Notes: generated by a model from the sequence alone, not told the origin. Positions 1 through 11,227 are shown, counted from the stretch's first letter. The stretch is DNA of 33,395 nt from Cyclostephanos tholiformis (GCA_036939975.1 JALLPB010000023.1:1-33395); one strand, 5' to 3'. Made by a program: numbers and translations.

Positions 1-703
1 ACATTTGTTACACAAGTTACACATTGTTACAGTGAACTTTCTGGGCTCATGTCAGAATATTGAAGCCATAATCCATAGAACTGGGGGGATGGGTGCTTAT
101 ATTTCTAGTCCTTTGAGACTATCTTTTCAAAAGAAATGTAAATATAACAGTATAGTATGGATGTAGACATAGTGCCAATTGTCAGAGACACTGATCTTAG
201 TACTATGAAAAGAGCTCTTCTTGAGCAAACAAGAAGACTTTTCATGAAGATAGGTGATTTATAAAAAATGTAATCTTTTGTCTGAAAAATCCATTTTTGC
301 AAATGATTTTTTTATTTGCCTTATTCATTCCTGTAATATCCTGAGCATTGTTGGAATTTATCCACAAGCAGTGCTTTTTGTAGCGGAGATACTGCTCACG
401 ATAACTCAATACTAAGTAATCTAGAGCTTGCAAAAAATATTTGTGCTTTCTCTTTTTGAGAAGATAGGAGGGATGAGTTGGTGTCTTTAGTAGAATTGAA
501 GGAGGTTGGTTGTTGGTCAGATGAGGCCTCTCATTGCACTTGTTCAACAAACTATTCCTATGCCAATCGGAGTTGCCAATGAATTCATTAGTTTAGCGAA
601 AACAGTGCTCCTTCATTTGATTGGTGTAGATTAAATTAAGGCAAAGCAATTATTCAATATCACACACGGTGTAAATTCTATTTAGTTGTTCGTACGTCTT
701 AGC
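1..703. other. Intergenic, no gene recognised
   Basis: This AT-rich stretch lies downstream of the minus-strand lipase maturation factor gene. Open frames here are short, many start with non-ATG codons, and none shows a recognisable domain. It probably contains the 3' UTR of that gene. I see no RNA gene or clear repeat. Confidence 0.5.
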
Positions 704-3412
704 TTAGTGTTTATTCAAAAGGTCTTCTAGCATTTCGGCTGTAACAATACCCTGACGTGGGAAGTACCTTCCCACTCTCTGCCTGACCCAGTACTGTGGC
801 TTTGAGTCGTCCACATCGTCAATTTGTCCATTTCTAAGTGCCTCATTGTCGCAAAATTTGTAGATGTACTTCTCGATACGGATGTATTTGGGGGACTCGT
901 CGACTTGCTTATCGCCCTCTACATTCGCATGGAGTTTGCGAGACGCAGGTTTCCATGGATCTCGCTCAATCAAATCTATCACATCCTTCTCCTGTCTCAG
1001 GAGCTTCAGCAAGAAGCTAATGAGCCATGGACTCCTCTCGATGCTGCCGCTCTGCGCAGCAATCCACATTTGCCAGTCTAATCTGTAATGGTACGGACTG
1101 ATCCATCGCGGACGTCGGCGGACGTCGCCGGGCTTGACCTTAAAGTGATACTCACGCCAGGGTCCTTTGATATCGTTTGCGGATTCTATGATCAATTCTA
1201 CTCGCTGCTCCGCGACCGTACCGAAAGCACCGTAAGTATTGCAAAGGCGGAACTTATCGAATGACCCATTCATTATTTGTTTTCTGGACAGGAGGTTTCG
1301 AACCACGCTTATATTGAGTTTTGTCATCATGAGAAAGAATGCCATGCTGACGATGGCCCTGGGTATCGGAGTTTGCACGAGGCTGATATCACCGGATACT
1401 AAGGCTCGGATGTACAATTGCGCCCCTGGAGTTCCTATAGCTAGTCTTTGTACTAGCGGTCGTAGGTTATTTACTAAGAATGCATCATCCAGGCAAAGCA
1501 TTGCAGGAACCTGTGTACAATAGATGAACGGTTAACTATGACCACGAAATTCAAACATGTGCATACATAGAAAATTCGAAGGTTCGGGAACTTACAATTG
1601 TAAGCCAGTTCAAAAAGCTGCACGTCATCAGCGAGTTTGGAGAGGAAAGATTACGGCGAGCAAGAATGAAAGCATGATGGCAAGGATACCAAACTCGTTT
1701 GAACGAATTCACCTCAGATTTCCACTCGAAATTAGGATTAACTGAAACATGATCTGAATCATGCCGCCCGTCAATCTTAAGGAGCGGAATGGTAACAGGA
1801 GGAGGAACGGTGCAACGAGCTCCACGAAGTGATTGCTCCATACCTCGAATCTGTGCCATGATTTTGGGTTAAAATGGAAAAATCGCGAGAATGGATTCGG
1901 CACAGGCTGTTCGTTTATGCGAGGACACGATGATGACGCGACGATAGAGGGAAGTGGTAGGTAAGGCAGTTATCGAAAACGAGGAGAAGAACAACGCGTC
2001 ATCCCTTGTATGATGCAGGCGCCAAATTTTAGAAAAAGAAGAAAAAGCACGCCACCACCCCCAAAAAAACGTGAACGATACAAACTCGCCTGAGTCTCGT
2101 AGAAATAATCCATGGCGGACATGTTGCCAGGCTTCCACTTCGCGTCCGATGATCTCAACTTGATAAGACCCGCGCCCAACATGATCTTGAAGAGGTAAAA
2201 TCGTATCGCGTATATAACGAGCATCGGCACCGGATAATACGTCGTCCTCGTCGATCCAAAGACGCCGCCGCCCGGTCCAGGGAACGGATCCAACCCAATC
2301 GTCGGGACTAGGAAAAGCGCGTGAAACGTCAGCTCCGCGAGCTGCGGCTCCCACCCGTAACCGTAGAATGTCCCGCCCGACGACATTAGGCTACGCTGCA
2401 ATAGCCACAGTACGAACAGAATCGGAAAATTCGCGCATCCGCGGACGAGTACTACCAGCGACATGACGAGTCCGACGCACGAGATGCCGTCGAGCCAGGG
2501 ATTCAGATTCGACCTGTCCCCCGCGAGCCATAGGAGCGATATCACAGGACGGTCGATGGCGTCGGTGCGATGCAAGAATTTATCCCGGAACGACGATATC
2601 GGGGCGCATTCGAGGAATTCGAACCAGCACCTAGAGAGGAAGCCCGAATGACGGCGTCGTTCCCCCTCGGCCCCGTCGAGCCACTCTCTCCTCCTCGTCG
2701 ACTTTGCCTCGCCCCTCTCCTCGGCTCGATCCAACGCGTGCCTCGCGGGAGCTATGCCATTATCGCCGATGAGTCCCCTATTCTGGAATCTCGCGACCGA
2801 GAACGCCGAGACGTAAACCACGGCGAGGAGGCGAAGGAAGATTATGCGCGCGAGGTGGTACGACGACGACGACGACGACGATGCCACGACGAGCGGGGGC
2901 GCCCCGCCACCAGCAATCGCCGCGGCGACGTGAGCGGATCCGGAAGCGAAGAGCAGGGTCGGTACGACCGTCGCGACGATCCCTGCGACGGGCGCGAATC
3001 GACGCGGTCCCGTCGCAGTCGTCATCGTCGTCGTCGTGCCCGACATTCCCGCCAAGGCGACATCGCGACGTCGGCATCGAGTAGGGCCCGGCCACGACGG
3101 ACGACGATCGACGCCATTTCGCGCCATCGATTCGTCGTTACCACGATCGTTGCATCTCGACGACGTCGACGACCTCGCGCAACCCTTCGACACGCGGGGG
3201 GTGGAGCGGCGCCCGGTTACTACGATGGGGTACGTGGACGAAAATAACGCGAGAGGCGCGGAGTCGCTCCCACGGAGGCGGTGTCGACCCCCCATCGAGA
3301 CAGCCAAGGTGGCGGCGGGTGGCGCGGTAGACGCGACTAGGATTGCGATCGCGACCGAATGAAGTCGATCGTACCTCCTCGTGGGAGCAGGCGAGTGCGA
3401 TTGCCTGACCAT
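704..3412 (-). CDS. Lipase maturation factor (LMF1/LMF2) family membrane protein, 4 exons
   Basis: LMF proteins are polytopic ER membrane proteins; the animal members help secreted lipases fold, and the role in protists is not established. I infer exons 3412-2090, 1906-1713, 1617-1596 and 1510-704, which join in frame to 781 codons. Exon 1 carries hydrophobic segments and the family stretch GWEPQLAELTF, then the passage ending YFYETQ. The splice to PVPNPFSRFF restores the usual LMF sequence; then come WHRFEVWSNHFVELVAPFL, NWLTIVPAMLCLDD (across a 22-nt exon) and the C-terminal signature WREYHFKVKPGD / YHYRLDWQMWIAA. The intron at 2089-1907 begins with GC rather than GT; the other two are GT-AG. 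The first ~200 residues are low-complexity and poorly conserved, so the true start could lie at a later ATG. The gene is divergent from the next one, with 373 bp between starts. Confidence 0.92.
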
Positions 3413-3785
3413 AGCACGTCGCCGGATGTCACAACATCACACATCATGACAATATCCGAGATGTGTGGGTCGGAATTAGGAGTTTCGTTTTAAATGTCCC
3501 CAAAATAATATTATCGTGCATTTCAGTAGTCCTATTATTTTCTATTATTTTTTTTCATGATATCGCATGATACGTGTATCCAATCACCAGTAAACGCCGC
3601 TCGACGAGCGTAGCGGGCTAAATTAATTCCTCTGTAATTGAAAGAAAATAGTGAAAGGTCCCGCCATTTTTATTCAACTCAAATCAACGACTACCCCGGT
3701 ATGCTCACTCCTTCGTTTTCACCGCCAATGCCGACCAAGTGTATTTTGATTCCCCAAGCAACGAGCAGCATACGATAACTGAACA
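3413..3785. promoter_or_regulatory. Divergent intergenic region between LMF-like gene and coiled-coil gene
   Basis: Both flanking genes are transcribed outward from this 373-bp interval, so it must hold both 5' regions. It is AT-rich compared with the GC-rich first exons on either side. No specific box could be assigned with confidence. Confidence 0.45.
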
Positions 3786-4756
3786 ATGAGTAGCAACGGC
3801 CAATATCATTCCGTCCAGGGTGGTGCCGATTGCGGTGGCGACGACGTCGACGACGATCGCTCCGCACAGAGCAGCATCGGCATGGCAACTTGCGACGAGA
3901 ACTTCGCCGCCGACCATCGGCAATTCAACGACGCGATTCACGGCCACGGCCACGGCCACGGCCACGGCCACGGCCACGGCGGCGGCGGGACCGAGGACGA
4001 CGAGAACGACGAAGATGACATCGATGACGGCTACCGCATCGAGGGTACAGCCAACGACGGAGACGACGACGATGATGCGGCCACGATGGAGGCCATGTCT
4101 GCCGTGACGAGGGAGAGGCAACTCACGCTCAAGGAGAACAAGAGGAAATTAACGTCCATCCTCGCGAGTATGAAGAATTCCACCAAGGACATATTGGGCG
4201 AGGTGGATGTTTACCTCCAGGAGACGGCGGATATCGAAAAGACTTACATAAGGTGCCGTGCCAACACCCAGAAGGAAAGGAGGAGGATGGAACGGGTAGA
4301 GCCGGACGTTATCGCGGCGACGCAGCGTGAGTAGTAACGACGTTTCTCCCACTAGCAGGCGTTTCATTTGTTTTTTCCCCCCCCCCCCCCCCCCCAGCAC
4401 AGTCATTCTGATTCGTCCGTAACTAAAAAATCCTGCCTCGCCGTTATCTCGTTCATTTACCATTCCTATCCCTCGCAGGCTTCATTGTGGCGCAGGGAGC
4501 GAACATGTTCGGCGGAGAGGGACGAGGGTGCGGAAATTTCTCGAATATGACGTCATCGCTCGGCGGCGGCGGCGGTGGCGGCGGTGGCGGCGATTCGATG
4601 GAGATTTCGAGCGTCTCGACAGCGAGAAACAACGCCGCCGGCGACGCGGCATCGGCCGCCTATGCGAGGGTTGGGACAGTCACCCCCAGGGGGAATGACG
4701 GCGCTTCCCGGGTGGGATCGATCGAGGGCTCGTCCATGACGGGCACCGCGAGTTGA
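3786..4756 (+). CDS. Hypothetical acidic coiled-coil protein with His-Gly repeat, 2 exons
   Basis: I do not recognise the family. Exon 1 (3786-4326) ends at a GTGAGT donor and exon 2 (4479-4756) begins after CTCGCAG, giving an in-frame product of 272 residues. The N-terminal half is disordered: an Asp-rich segment, then six to seven His-Gly dipeptides (about residues 52-65), then a second Asp/Glu-rich block. A charged helical region follows (about residues 100-175) with heptad-like spacing, suitable for a coiled coil and the only part likely to be folded. Exon 2 is Gly/Ser-rich with a long poly-Gly run. The 152-nt intron carries a C homopolymer of about 19 nt that may vary in length. The His-Gly run could bind metal, but that is speculation. 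Confidence 0.7.
3939..3981 (+). repeat. Hexanucleotide microsatellite GGCCAC, about 6-7 copies, coding
   Basis: Tandem GGCCAC units encode alternating His and Gly in the coiled-coil gene. The unit is a multiple of three, so gain or loss of copies would keep the frame. Confidence 0.85.
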
Positions 4757-5277
4757 TGGGACCCCTCCCTTAGGCTGAACTGATCGATCTATCGCGCGGT
4801 CATCATATTTGCGATACAATGCCATTTGACCCCATCACCACGATTATCGCCGCGATCCGAACGCCTCCACAAAAAGGAGTAACAAACGATCAAGAATGGC
4901 CTGAAGCCTTGAGTTAGATGATGTTCACTACAACTTGACTGCACATAGCATAGAAGAAAATACTTATAGTGCCGTTGTTACTATTCCTGCTGGCATGATC
5001 ATACATCGCCTAATTTCCTCGACTCAAGTCCCAAGCGTCTCCGATTCTCTGCATACTCCCTCTAATACCACCCATGCTCTGCTCCAGCCGTAGCCGAGAC
5101 TACAACATGGCGCCAAGAATTACCATCGTGCCCAAAACACAAAATTCGATGCATGTATCGATAGTACCATCATTAAATGTATACGTCAGATGTGTGTGAT
5201 CACGTCCTAGACAGAGCTCTTCAACGAACATGGTTGACTGATCATTGTTGACATCATGCCAGATGGGAAATATTCGA
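4757..5277. other. Convergent intergenic region
   Basis: The flanking genes end toward each other here, so the interval should hold both 3' UTRs. A 70-codon minus-strand ORF overlapping the end of the RNase H1 gene is not supported by any domain. No other feature was seen. Confidence 0.5.
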
Positions 5278-6428
5278 TTAGCATGAGTGATGGGAGTTCT
5301 CGTCGCTGTCATCTACGTCAATCACATCCTGCTTGGATGGTCGAGGAACAATATTCTTACTCCTCTTCGACTTCTTATCATCATCACCTCCTACCAGCAC
5401 ATTGGTGACTGAAGTGATCCAACTTTCACGTCGATCCATGGCTTCATTTGCAAGAGCTGGTTGCAATGGTAAAGTGAGAAACAAGTTGTCGGAAGATGTT
5501 GAATCTATCGCTGCAGGCAGTGGGGTAAGTTATAAAAAGGTCTTCTACAAGCTCACCATCTGCAACTTTATTTTGTTCTCGATAGACGTGATCGAATGCG
5601 ACGACGCTCCTTACGTCATATTTTTGTATCTCTTCAACCATACTTCGGCAAGCGTGAAACAATGGCACAATATTTGGATGCTTGCATTGCCAAGTGCCCC
5701 TCATATGCTGTATGATCAGGTTGGAATCGCCAAACACTTGGAGTCGGAACAGGGGCCGTTTTGACAATGACTTCATAGAAGCGTGTTGTTCTATGTAGGA
5801 TTTAGCTCTCGCGAGTCCGGCAAGCAATCCTCTGTACTCTGCGTAATTATTGGTAGCCCTCTCTCCGCAATATTCTCGTGCCGAATACGTCGTCGTGGAT
5901 ACCACGTCCGTGGTGCTGTCCAACATTACCACTTCTGCGCCCGCGCCAGCCACTCCCGGGTTGCCACGCGATCCCCCGTCGAAATGTATCGTTATTTGCA
6001 ACGCAAAATGAGACTCGCACGATAGATCGTTCGATTTCGCAACTTTCTCCTGGCGACTTGAGACCGAGGCGACATCATCCTCGCGAGATCGCTTCTTCCC
6101 TTCGTTCGAACCCGCCACAATCCCAGAAGCCGTAGAAGTGACATCGGGCGATGGTGATTTTGCTTGGGTACAGAACGCTAGGGCTTCGTGGCGCGTTGCA
6201 AAACCCTTGAAGATAGCGCCACTGTATCCCGACGTCTGTTACATGACAGAAATAGAAGTGTTAGGTGAGAAAATCATTCAAGTTCGTGACCGTCAGCTCC
6301 AGCGCGGGCGTCGCCGATGTAAATAGGAAAGCACAAACCTGCGCTTTACATTCACCCCACGTGTTATAAATACCAGCAACCCTTCCAATTGCAACGGCGT
6401 AGAATTTTGGCCCTTTCGATTTCGCCAT
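5278..6428 (-). CDS. Ribonuclease H1 with N-terminal hybrid-binding domain, 3 exons
   Basis: RNase H1 cleaves the RNA strand of RNA-DNA hybrids in nucleus or organelles. Inferred exons 6428-6339, 6235-5557 and 5510-5278 join to 333 codons. Residues 1-50 form the hybrid-binding domain (KFYAVAIGRVAGIYNTWGEC, then TSGYSGAIFKGFATRHEALAF across the first intron). After a basic/acidic linker comes the catalytic domain: DGGSRGNPG with D116, NNYAEYRGL with E163, GDSNLII with D200, and HVYREQNKVAD with H246 and D256. Exon 3 supplies the closing ANEAMD motif and a C-terminal Asp-rich tail. The second intron is only 46 nt. The ATG at 6428 is chosen because it is directly followed by the hybrid-binding domain. 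All four catalytic acids are present, so it should be active. There is no obvious organelle presequence. Confidence 0.95.
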
Positions 6429-6721
6429 TTGATGCTATCTCACTTATTGTTGCTGCTCCTCCACCTCCCGAATTAAGAAGCAGTGTGCAAATTTTAGATG
6501 GCACCCACAAGCAATTTAAATTTTTTGTGTGGTATGAGTAACCAACGGTCCTTCCAGTTGTGTAGGACCATCGCCATAATATTATTATTATCACCCTCGT
6601 CCCTCCAGATTATGTCGCGCACGCTGAAGCTAAAAGTCGTTGATGATTGGGCGTTTATCGCTGCGAGGTTGAATGCATACCGCGCTCGTGCATTATATTA
6701 AGCTCGGGTTACTACCAGAGG
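6429..6721. promoter_or_regulatory. Divergent promoter region, RNase H1 / epimerase
   Basis: This 293-bp interval separates the start codons of two outward-facing genes. The in-frame extension of the epimerase ORF back to 6647 begins with TTG and is better read as 5' UTR. No specific element could be assigned. Confidence 0.45.
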
Positions 6722-8017
6722 ATGATCAAAATGTGGAGCAGAAGGAGCAGGGGGTATCTTCTTCTTCTTGCTGCGTTTGGGGTTATGTCGAATTACCTCA
6801 GCTGCTTCGTCAATTTTCCTCTCTCGATTGTCACTGATGGACATTATGTTCCTCCTCCATCAAGCGGCCATCAAGCGCCGATTGCATTGACGCCCCTGCT
6901 TCGCCGTCAATCGATAGCAACAGAAGGAGATCCTATCCGACGACAGATATTCACCCAACCATCTCCCCATCTATGGTCTGACATCCCTATCTTGGCGCCG
7001 CACACGGGGCAAAAGACGGTGCTGGTTACGGGCGCTGCCGGCTTCATTGGATCTCATGTCGCCGAGGCTCTGTTAGAAAGAGGAGATGTAGTTATCGTCG
7101 TGGATGAAATGAATGACTACTACGATGTTAGTATCAAGGAGGGTAATTTGGATCTGCTCCGCGAAAAGGCGAAGAAAATTGCCCAACAAACCAACAAGAT
7201 GGCCGAGGATATCCTGAGAATACATGTGGGTGATATAAACAACGAAACGATGATGAGGAGTATATTCGACCAACACACACCACAGTGGATATGTCACATG
7301 GCAGCACGCGCAGGAGTACGTCCCTCGATTGACAACCCCCAGTTGTACGCGAAGGCCAATTTCCTTGGAACGATGAGTATGCTCGAATACAGTCGTGAAT
7401 ACAACGTCACCAATTTGGTGATATCGAGTAGCTCGAGCGTTTATGGCGAAAGCGAATCGACGTACTTCTCCGAAGCGGAGGACGTCAACGAACCAGTCTC
7501 TCCATATGCCGCCACGAAGCGATCGGGGGAGTTGCTTTCATTCACATACCACAAACTCTACGACCTTAAGATAACGAATTTGAGATTCTTCACAGTCTAT
7601 GGCCCACGTGGTCGACCAGATATGGCACCGTACAAATTCATCTCGCAAGTCATTCGAGGAGGTGTAATTGAGCAATATGGCGATGGCACGACGAGCCGCG
7701 ATTACACTTATATCGAGGACATCGTCGATGGTGTGCTTCGGGCGATCGACAGACCGTATCCATATGAAATTATCAATCTAGGAAAGGGATCTGGTACCAT
7801 GCTGAATGAATTCATATTGCTGGTGGAGAAACACGTGGGGAAGAAGGCAAATATCAAGTTGATGCCAGCTCAGCCCGGTGATGTCCCATTTACAAATGCA
7901 GATATCAGCAAGGCGAAGATGTTGTTGGGATATTCATCCAAAGTGTCAATTGAAGAGGGAGTTCGAAGAACGGTGTTGTGGTTTAAGAACACATCCACTG
8001 AAGATGGGATCGCATAG
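6722..8017 (+). CDS. UDP-glucuronate 4-epimerase (membrane-anchored SDR epimerase)
   Basis: The enzyme interconverts UDP-glucuronate and UDP-galacturonate, supplying uronic acids for cell-wall or secreted polysaccharides. The ORF from ATG 6722 has 431 codons and no intron; ATG 6731 is an alternative start. Residues about 1-35 combine a basic stretch with one hydrophobic segment, consistent with a type II Golgi anchor as in plant GAE enzymes. The Rossmann motif VTGAAGFIGSH is at about 102-112, the serine-rich strand SSSSVYGES precedes the active site, and the catalytic YAATK has Y262 and K266. RFFTVYGPRGRPDM and SRDYTYIEDIVDG are typical of the uronate epimerase subgroup. A dTDP-glucose 4,6-dehydratase is less likely because these blocks fit epimerases better. 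Confidence 0.94.
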   Translation: MIKMWSRRSRGYLLLLAAFGVMSNYLSCFVNFPLSIVTDGHYVPPPSSGHQAPIALTPLLRRQSIATEGDPIRRQIFTQPSPHLWSDIPILAPHTGQKTVLVTGAAGFIGSHVAEALLERGDVVIVVDEMNDYYDVSIKEGNLDLLREKAKKIAQQTNKMAEDILRIHVGDINNETMMRSIFDQHTPQWICHMAARAGVRPSIDNPQLYAKANFLGTMSMLEYSREYNVTNLVISSSSSVYGESESTYFSEAEDVNEPVSPYAATKRSGELLSFTYHKLYDLKITNLRFFTVYGPRGRPDMAPYKFISQVIRGGVIEQYGDGTTSRDYTYIEDIVDGVLRAIDRPYPYEIINLGKGSGTMLNEFILLVEKHVGKKANIKLMPAQPGDVPFTNADISKAKMLLGYSSKVSIEEGVRRTVLWFKNTSTEDGIA

Positions 8018-8362
8018 GAATAAAGCATTTTTGCTGCCAGCTTCTATATGCCACAATATTATATTCAGCTGTCGAATTGTTTATGCTGATATCTAATGAA
8101 CGAAACCACAATAATTCAACTTTATGCGCCCGATTTATTCCTAATATTAGCCTATCATCAACCTATCTCCCCCCCGTTTGATGGAAAACCCTCCTTCATA
8201 TCAAAAATTCCCATGAAACCGCTCCAACGAAACCGACAATAACTTAATCCTTGCCCTTGCAAACTCCAACTACACACGTCAACACCACTCATTGAACAAT
8301 CAAAAACATTCAAAACAGTTTAACAAGAAAAAACCCCAACAAACATTTCTAACCATTGCACC
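8018..8362. other. Convergent intergenic region
   Basis: AT-rich 3' sequence lies between the epimerase and the first proline-rich gene. No ORF or structure worth reporting was seen. Confidence 0.5.
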
Positions 8363-9537
8363 TTATGAGTTAGGCACTTCATTCGGAATTGGTACAATAA
8401 ATGTAATCGAATCAGACACACTCATAGGAGCTTGCTTTGCCGTGCAATAGTTGCGTGGGCAAGAGTCCAAACAGCAAAATTCGCCCTGTGTACTATTAGG
8501 ACAAGGCTCGCCGACTACCGGACATTCGTCCTGAGGATCTGCCGGGTCGGGGGCCGTGCAGCCAACGAAGGCCGCCTTGTTTCGCGTAGAAAATGTGAAT
8601 GTGAAAAAATATTGGATTATTTGGCCGATATAATTCGAAGAGAAAAAAGCTACCAAAGCTCTATTAGTCACATTGATTTACTTACATCAGGGCACTTAAA
8701 GCTGCCAACACCTGAAGCTGGAGAGTCAGTTACCGAGCCACCTACAGGCGGGAGAGTTGGAGGATATGTTGGCATGACTCCTGGGACGGGTGGAAGAGTC
8801 GGAAGAGCACCTGAAGCTGGAGGGTCAGTTACCGAGCCACCTATGGGGGGAAGAGTTGGAGGATATGTTGGCATGACACCTGGGACGGGTGGAAGAGTCG
8901 GAAGTGCACCTGAAGCTGGAGGGTCAGTTACCGAGCCACCTACGGGTGGAAGAGTTGGAGGATATGTTGGCATGACACCTGGGACGGGTGGAAGAGTTGG
9001 AAGAGCACCTGAAGCAGGAGGCTCGGTTATCGAGCCACCTATGGGTGGAAGAGTTGGAGGATATGTTGGCATAACAGCTGGAACTGGCGGAAGAGTTGGC
9101 ATGTCGCCTGGTACGGGTGGGAGAGTAGGACTTCCGACCGGTAGACTCGTGGGCATGATTGGAAAAATTCCGATCGGTGGGTCCGATCCCCCAGCAGGTG
9201 GAGCAGTTGGATCGACTACAACGGGCGGAGAAGTTCCAATTGGCGGAGTGGTCCCGGGCGGGGCAGTTCCGATGGGCGGGTTGGATCCAATGGAGACGGG
9301 TGGATTCGTCGGCACGGGCACAACATCAGGGGGAAGGCTCATTTCCTGTGTTTTACGAACCAATTTCGTCCAGAACGCGACGTCCTCCTCGAGTCCTTGC
9401 CTGTAGTCAGCTTTATCCACGTGAGTAACGACACGACGCAACTTCCTTGGTCGAAGGTTGCGAATATATAAATTCTGCGCATCGACGCTGGCAATCGCAA
9501 GCATGGCCGCGAGCGTTAATACATTCGGTGACAGCAT
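8363..9537 (-). CDS. Secreted proline-rich repeat protein with C-terminal Cys-rich domain (copy 1)
   Basis: Exons 9537-8686 and 8575-8363 give 354 residues; the donor is GTAAGT and the acceptor an unusual AAG. The ATG at 9537 starts a clean signal peptide ending about VDA-QN. A short conserved block EEDVAFWTKLV follows. Residues about 80-280 are Pro/Gly/Thr-rich, with four 33-residue repeats (core TLPPVPGVMPTYPP plus GGSVTDPPASGAL). Exon 2 encodes a compact domain with CTAPDP, DECPVVGEPC, GEFCC and DSCPRNYCTAK, giving eight cysteines with the preceding exon end. The product is probably extracellular or wall-associated; a frustule or adhesive role is possible but not shown. The next gene, head-to-head, is a paralogue with the same beginning and end, which also supports the exon choice. 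Confidence 0.85.
8720..9120 (-). repeat. 99-bp coding tandem repeat, about 4 copies
   Basis: Copies of the segment containing ACCGAGCCACC (plus strand) start near 8732, 8831, 8930 and 9029, a constant 99-bp step equal to 33 codons. The copies differ by scattered substitutions, with the rightmost the most diverged. A long plus-strand ORF here is only the antisense shadow of the repeat. Confidence 0.9.
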
Positions 9538-10073
9538 ATCATGCAACTTGCGCAAGTATATTGGATATGAGGTATTTTAGCTCTTTCTTCTTATCGTCCA
9601 ACTATCGATATATATGGTCTATTGTAATATTGCTTTCGAAGATGTTGGATAAAAATGAAAAATGATACAAAAGTGGCATCAAGTTAATTATTGGCCGTCG
9701 GAGATGCTTTCTCACAAAAATCCTCGCCAAAAAAAATACTTTTTCTTTTTTTCACCGTCATTTTCTCAAAATACGACGAAAATGCAGCTCGAAGCGGGAA
9801 AAAATGAACCTGTACCAAATCTACTTACGCGGCGACGAAGTGTTGTGAATTCAGTTTCACCCCGCACCCCCACGCACTAGGAAGGTATTAAGGAAGGGTA
9901 CTTCTAAATCCAAATGCAGCGATCGCGAGATACTACAATACAATCCTTTCACTCATTCAGTGTATACTCTCCACCTCCATGGACGATAGTTAGAGGAAAT
10001 CATAAATCCAACACCAAATAAAGTGTCAACACTTGCGATTTCGATCATTGTTTCTTCAACCAACTCCATCGCC
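9538..10073. promoter_or_regulatory. Divergent region between the two proline-rich paralogues
   Basis: This 536-bp interval separates the starts of two head-to-head paralogues, so they may share control. It is AT-rich. I could not detect an inverted duplication of the promoter sequence itself by eye. Confidence 0.4.
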
Positions 10074-11227
10074 ATGCTCCGAGAAAAGTTCCTTATTCTC
10101 ATCGCTGCCCTCTTCGTTGGGATCGGCTCTGCAATAGATCATGTTGATGTTATCAAGGAGAGGAGGCTCAACAGGAATAAGAGGGCGTTGAAGAATAAGA
10201 ACGCCATCACTGATAAAGAGGACGTTGCCTTCTGGACGCGCCTGATGCAGGAAAGCAATATCGGAAGCTTGCCCGTTGGATCTAGCCCACCGGCTGGAAG
10301 TGTAAGTCGTGACACCCTGTGCAATTTCTAGCACAACATGTATGTACCCAACACTCGCGCATTCATTGGTCCTTTCCACGATGATTCTGAAATTCGATAT
10401 CACTTCTATCTGGTCACAGGGTGGTGGAGAGGAAGTGAGTTCTGTCCATTAATGCTTCTTGCGATTCGTCATCTTGCCATAACCCTTCTTACCTTTTCAT
10501 TTTCAAATACTATCATGAAAAATACCAGGGTGGTCCGCCATCTCTAAGCCCGCCCCCATTTACTCCCTACCCCACGGGTAGTGGAAGCCAACCTCCAGTC
10601 GGGGGCGGGAGTCCGATTCCTACCGATGGAGGAAGCCTCCCACCCGTCGGCGGCGGCGGGAGTCCGATTCCTACCGATGGCGGCAGTCTGCCTCCCATCG
10701 GGGGTGGGAGCATGATCCCTACCGGAGGCGGGAGCATCGGGACCGGGAGCATGATCCCTACCGGAGGCGGGAGCATCGGTACCGGGAGCATGATCCCAAC
10801 GGGGGACGGGAGCAGCCTGCCCCCTGTCTTATTCACGACCATCCCAGATACAATGCCACCCTTGGGTACGTTCCCCCCGGCAACGACGCCCCTTCCTCCC
10901 ACTCCGCCCGCTTTTAATGTGAGTTTTATTTTTCTTTTCGAAAATGGATATGCCCCATTGTGACATTTTATCCGTATTGGTCCCGATGTACGGATGCCGC
11001 TCATCTTCTTTGCCCTACAACATAAATTCACCCAACTCACAAAATATCGTACCATCACGACGATGGCGGTGCAGTGTCCATTGGTGACCCTCGTTGGCTG
11101 CACCGCACCGGACCCATCCAACCCCATTGACGAATGCGACGTCGTCGGCGAGCCATGCGAAACCGTCGGCGAGTTCTGCTGCCCTGACTCCTGCCCACGC
11201 AATTATTGCACCGCCAAGGAGGCTTAG
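10074..11227 (+). CDS. Secreted proline/glycine-rich protein with C-terminal Cys-rich domain (copy 2), 4 exons
   Basis: Inferred exons 10074-10301, 10420-10434, 10529-10918 and 11075-11227 all join in phase and give 261 residues. The ATG at 10074 begins a signal peptide (MLREKFLILIAALFVGIGSA). It is followed by EDVAFWTRLM, which matches the first paralogue. The middle is Pro/Gly/Ser-rich, with units such as GGGSPIPTDGGSLPP and a 13-residue GSMIPTGGGSIGT repeat. The last exon encodes CPLVTLVGCTAPDP, DECDVVGEPC, GEFCC and DSCPRNYCTAK, the same eight-cysteine domain as copy 1. The 15-nt second exon is the least certain; skipping it also keeps the frame. Same inferred extracellular location as copy 1. 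Confidence 0.83.
10594..10810 (+). repeat. Short GC-rich coding repeats
   Basis: Imperfect tandem units encode Gly/Ser/Pro-rich segments. They include a 39-bp unit containing GGGAGCATGATCCC that appears two to three times between about 10705 and 10797. The 99-bp repeat of copy 1 is absent, so the two paralogues expanded different middles. Confidence 0.75.

Noticed and set aside
1290..1302. A tRNA B-box-like GGTTCGAAC
   Set aside because: It lies in an exon of the LMF-like gene and no cloverleaf can be built around it.
2570..3247. A 225-codon plus-strand Arg-rich ORF
   Set aside because: It is antisense to exon 1 of the LMF-like gene and arises from GC-rich CGA-type codon runs.
5278..6428. 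RNase H domain as a retroelement remnant
   Set aside because: The spliced gene has an N-terminal hybrid-binding domain and host-like introns, which marks cellular RNase H1.
8432..9406. A 324-codon plus-strand ORF over the first proline-rich gene
   Set aside because: It is the antisense shadow of the 99-bp repeat: the minus frame has a signal peptide, splice sites and a paralogue, the plus frame has none.
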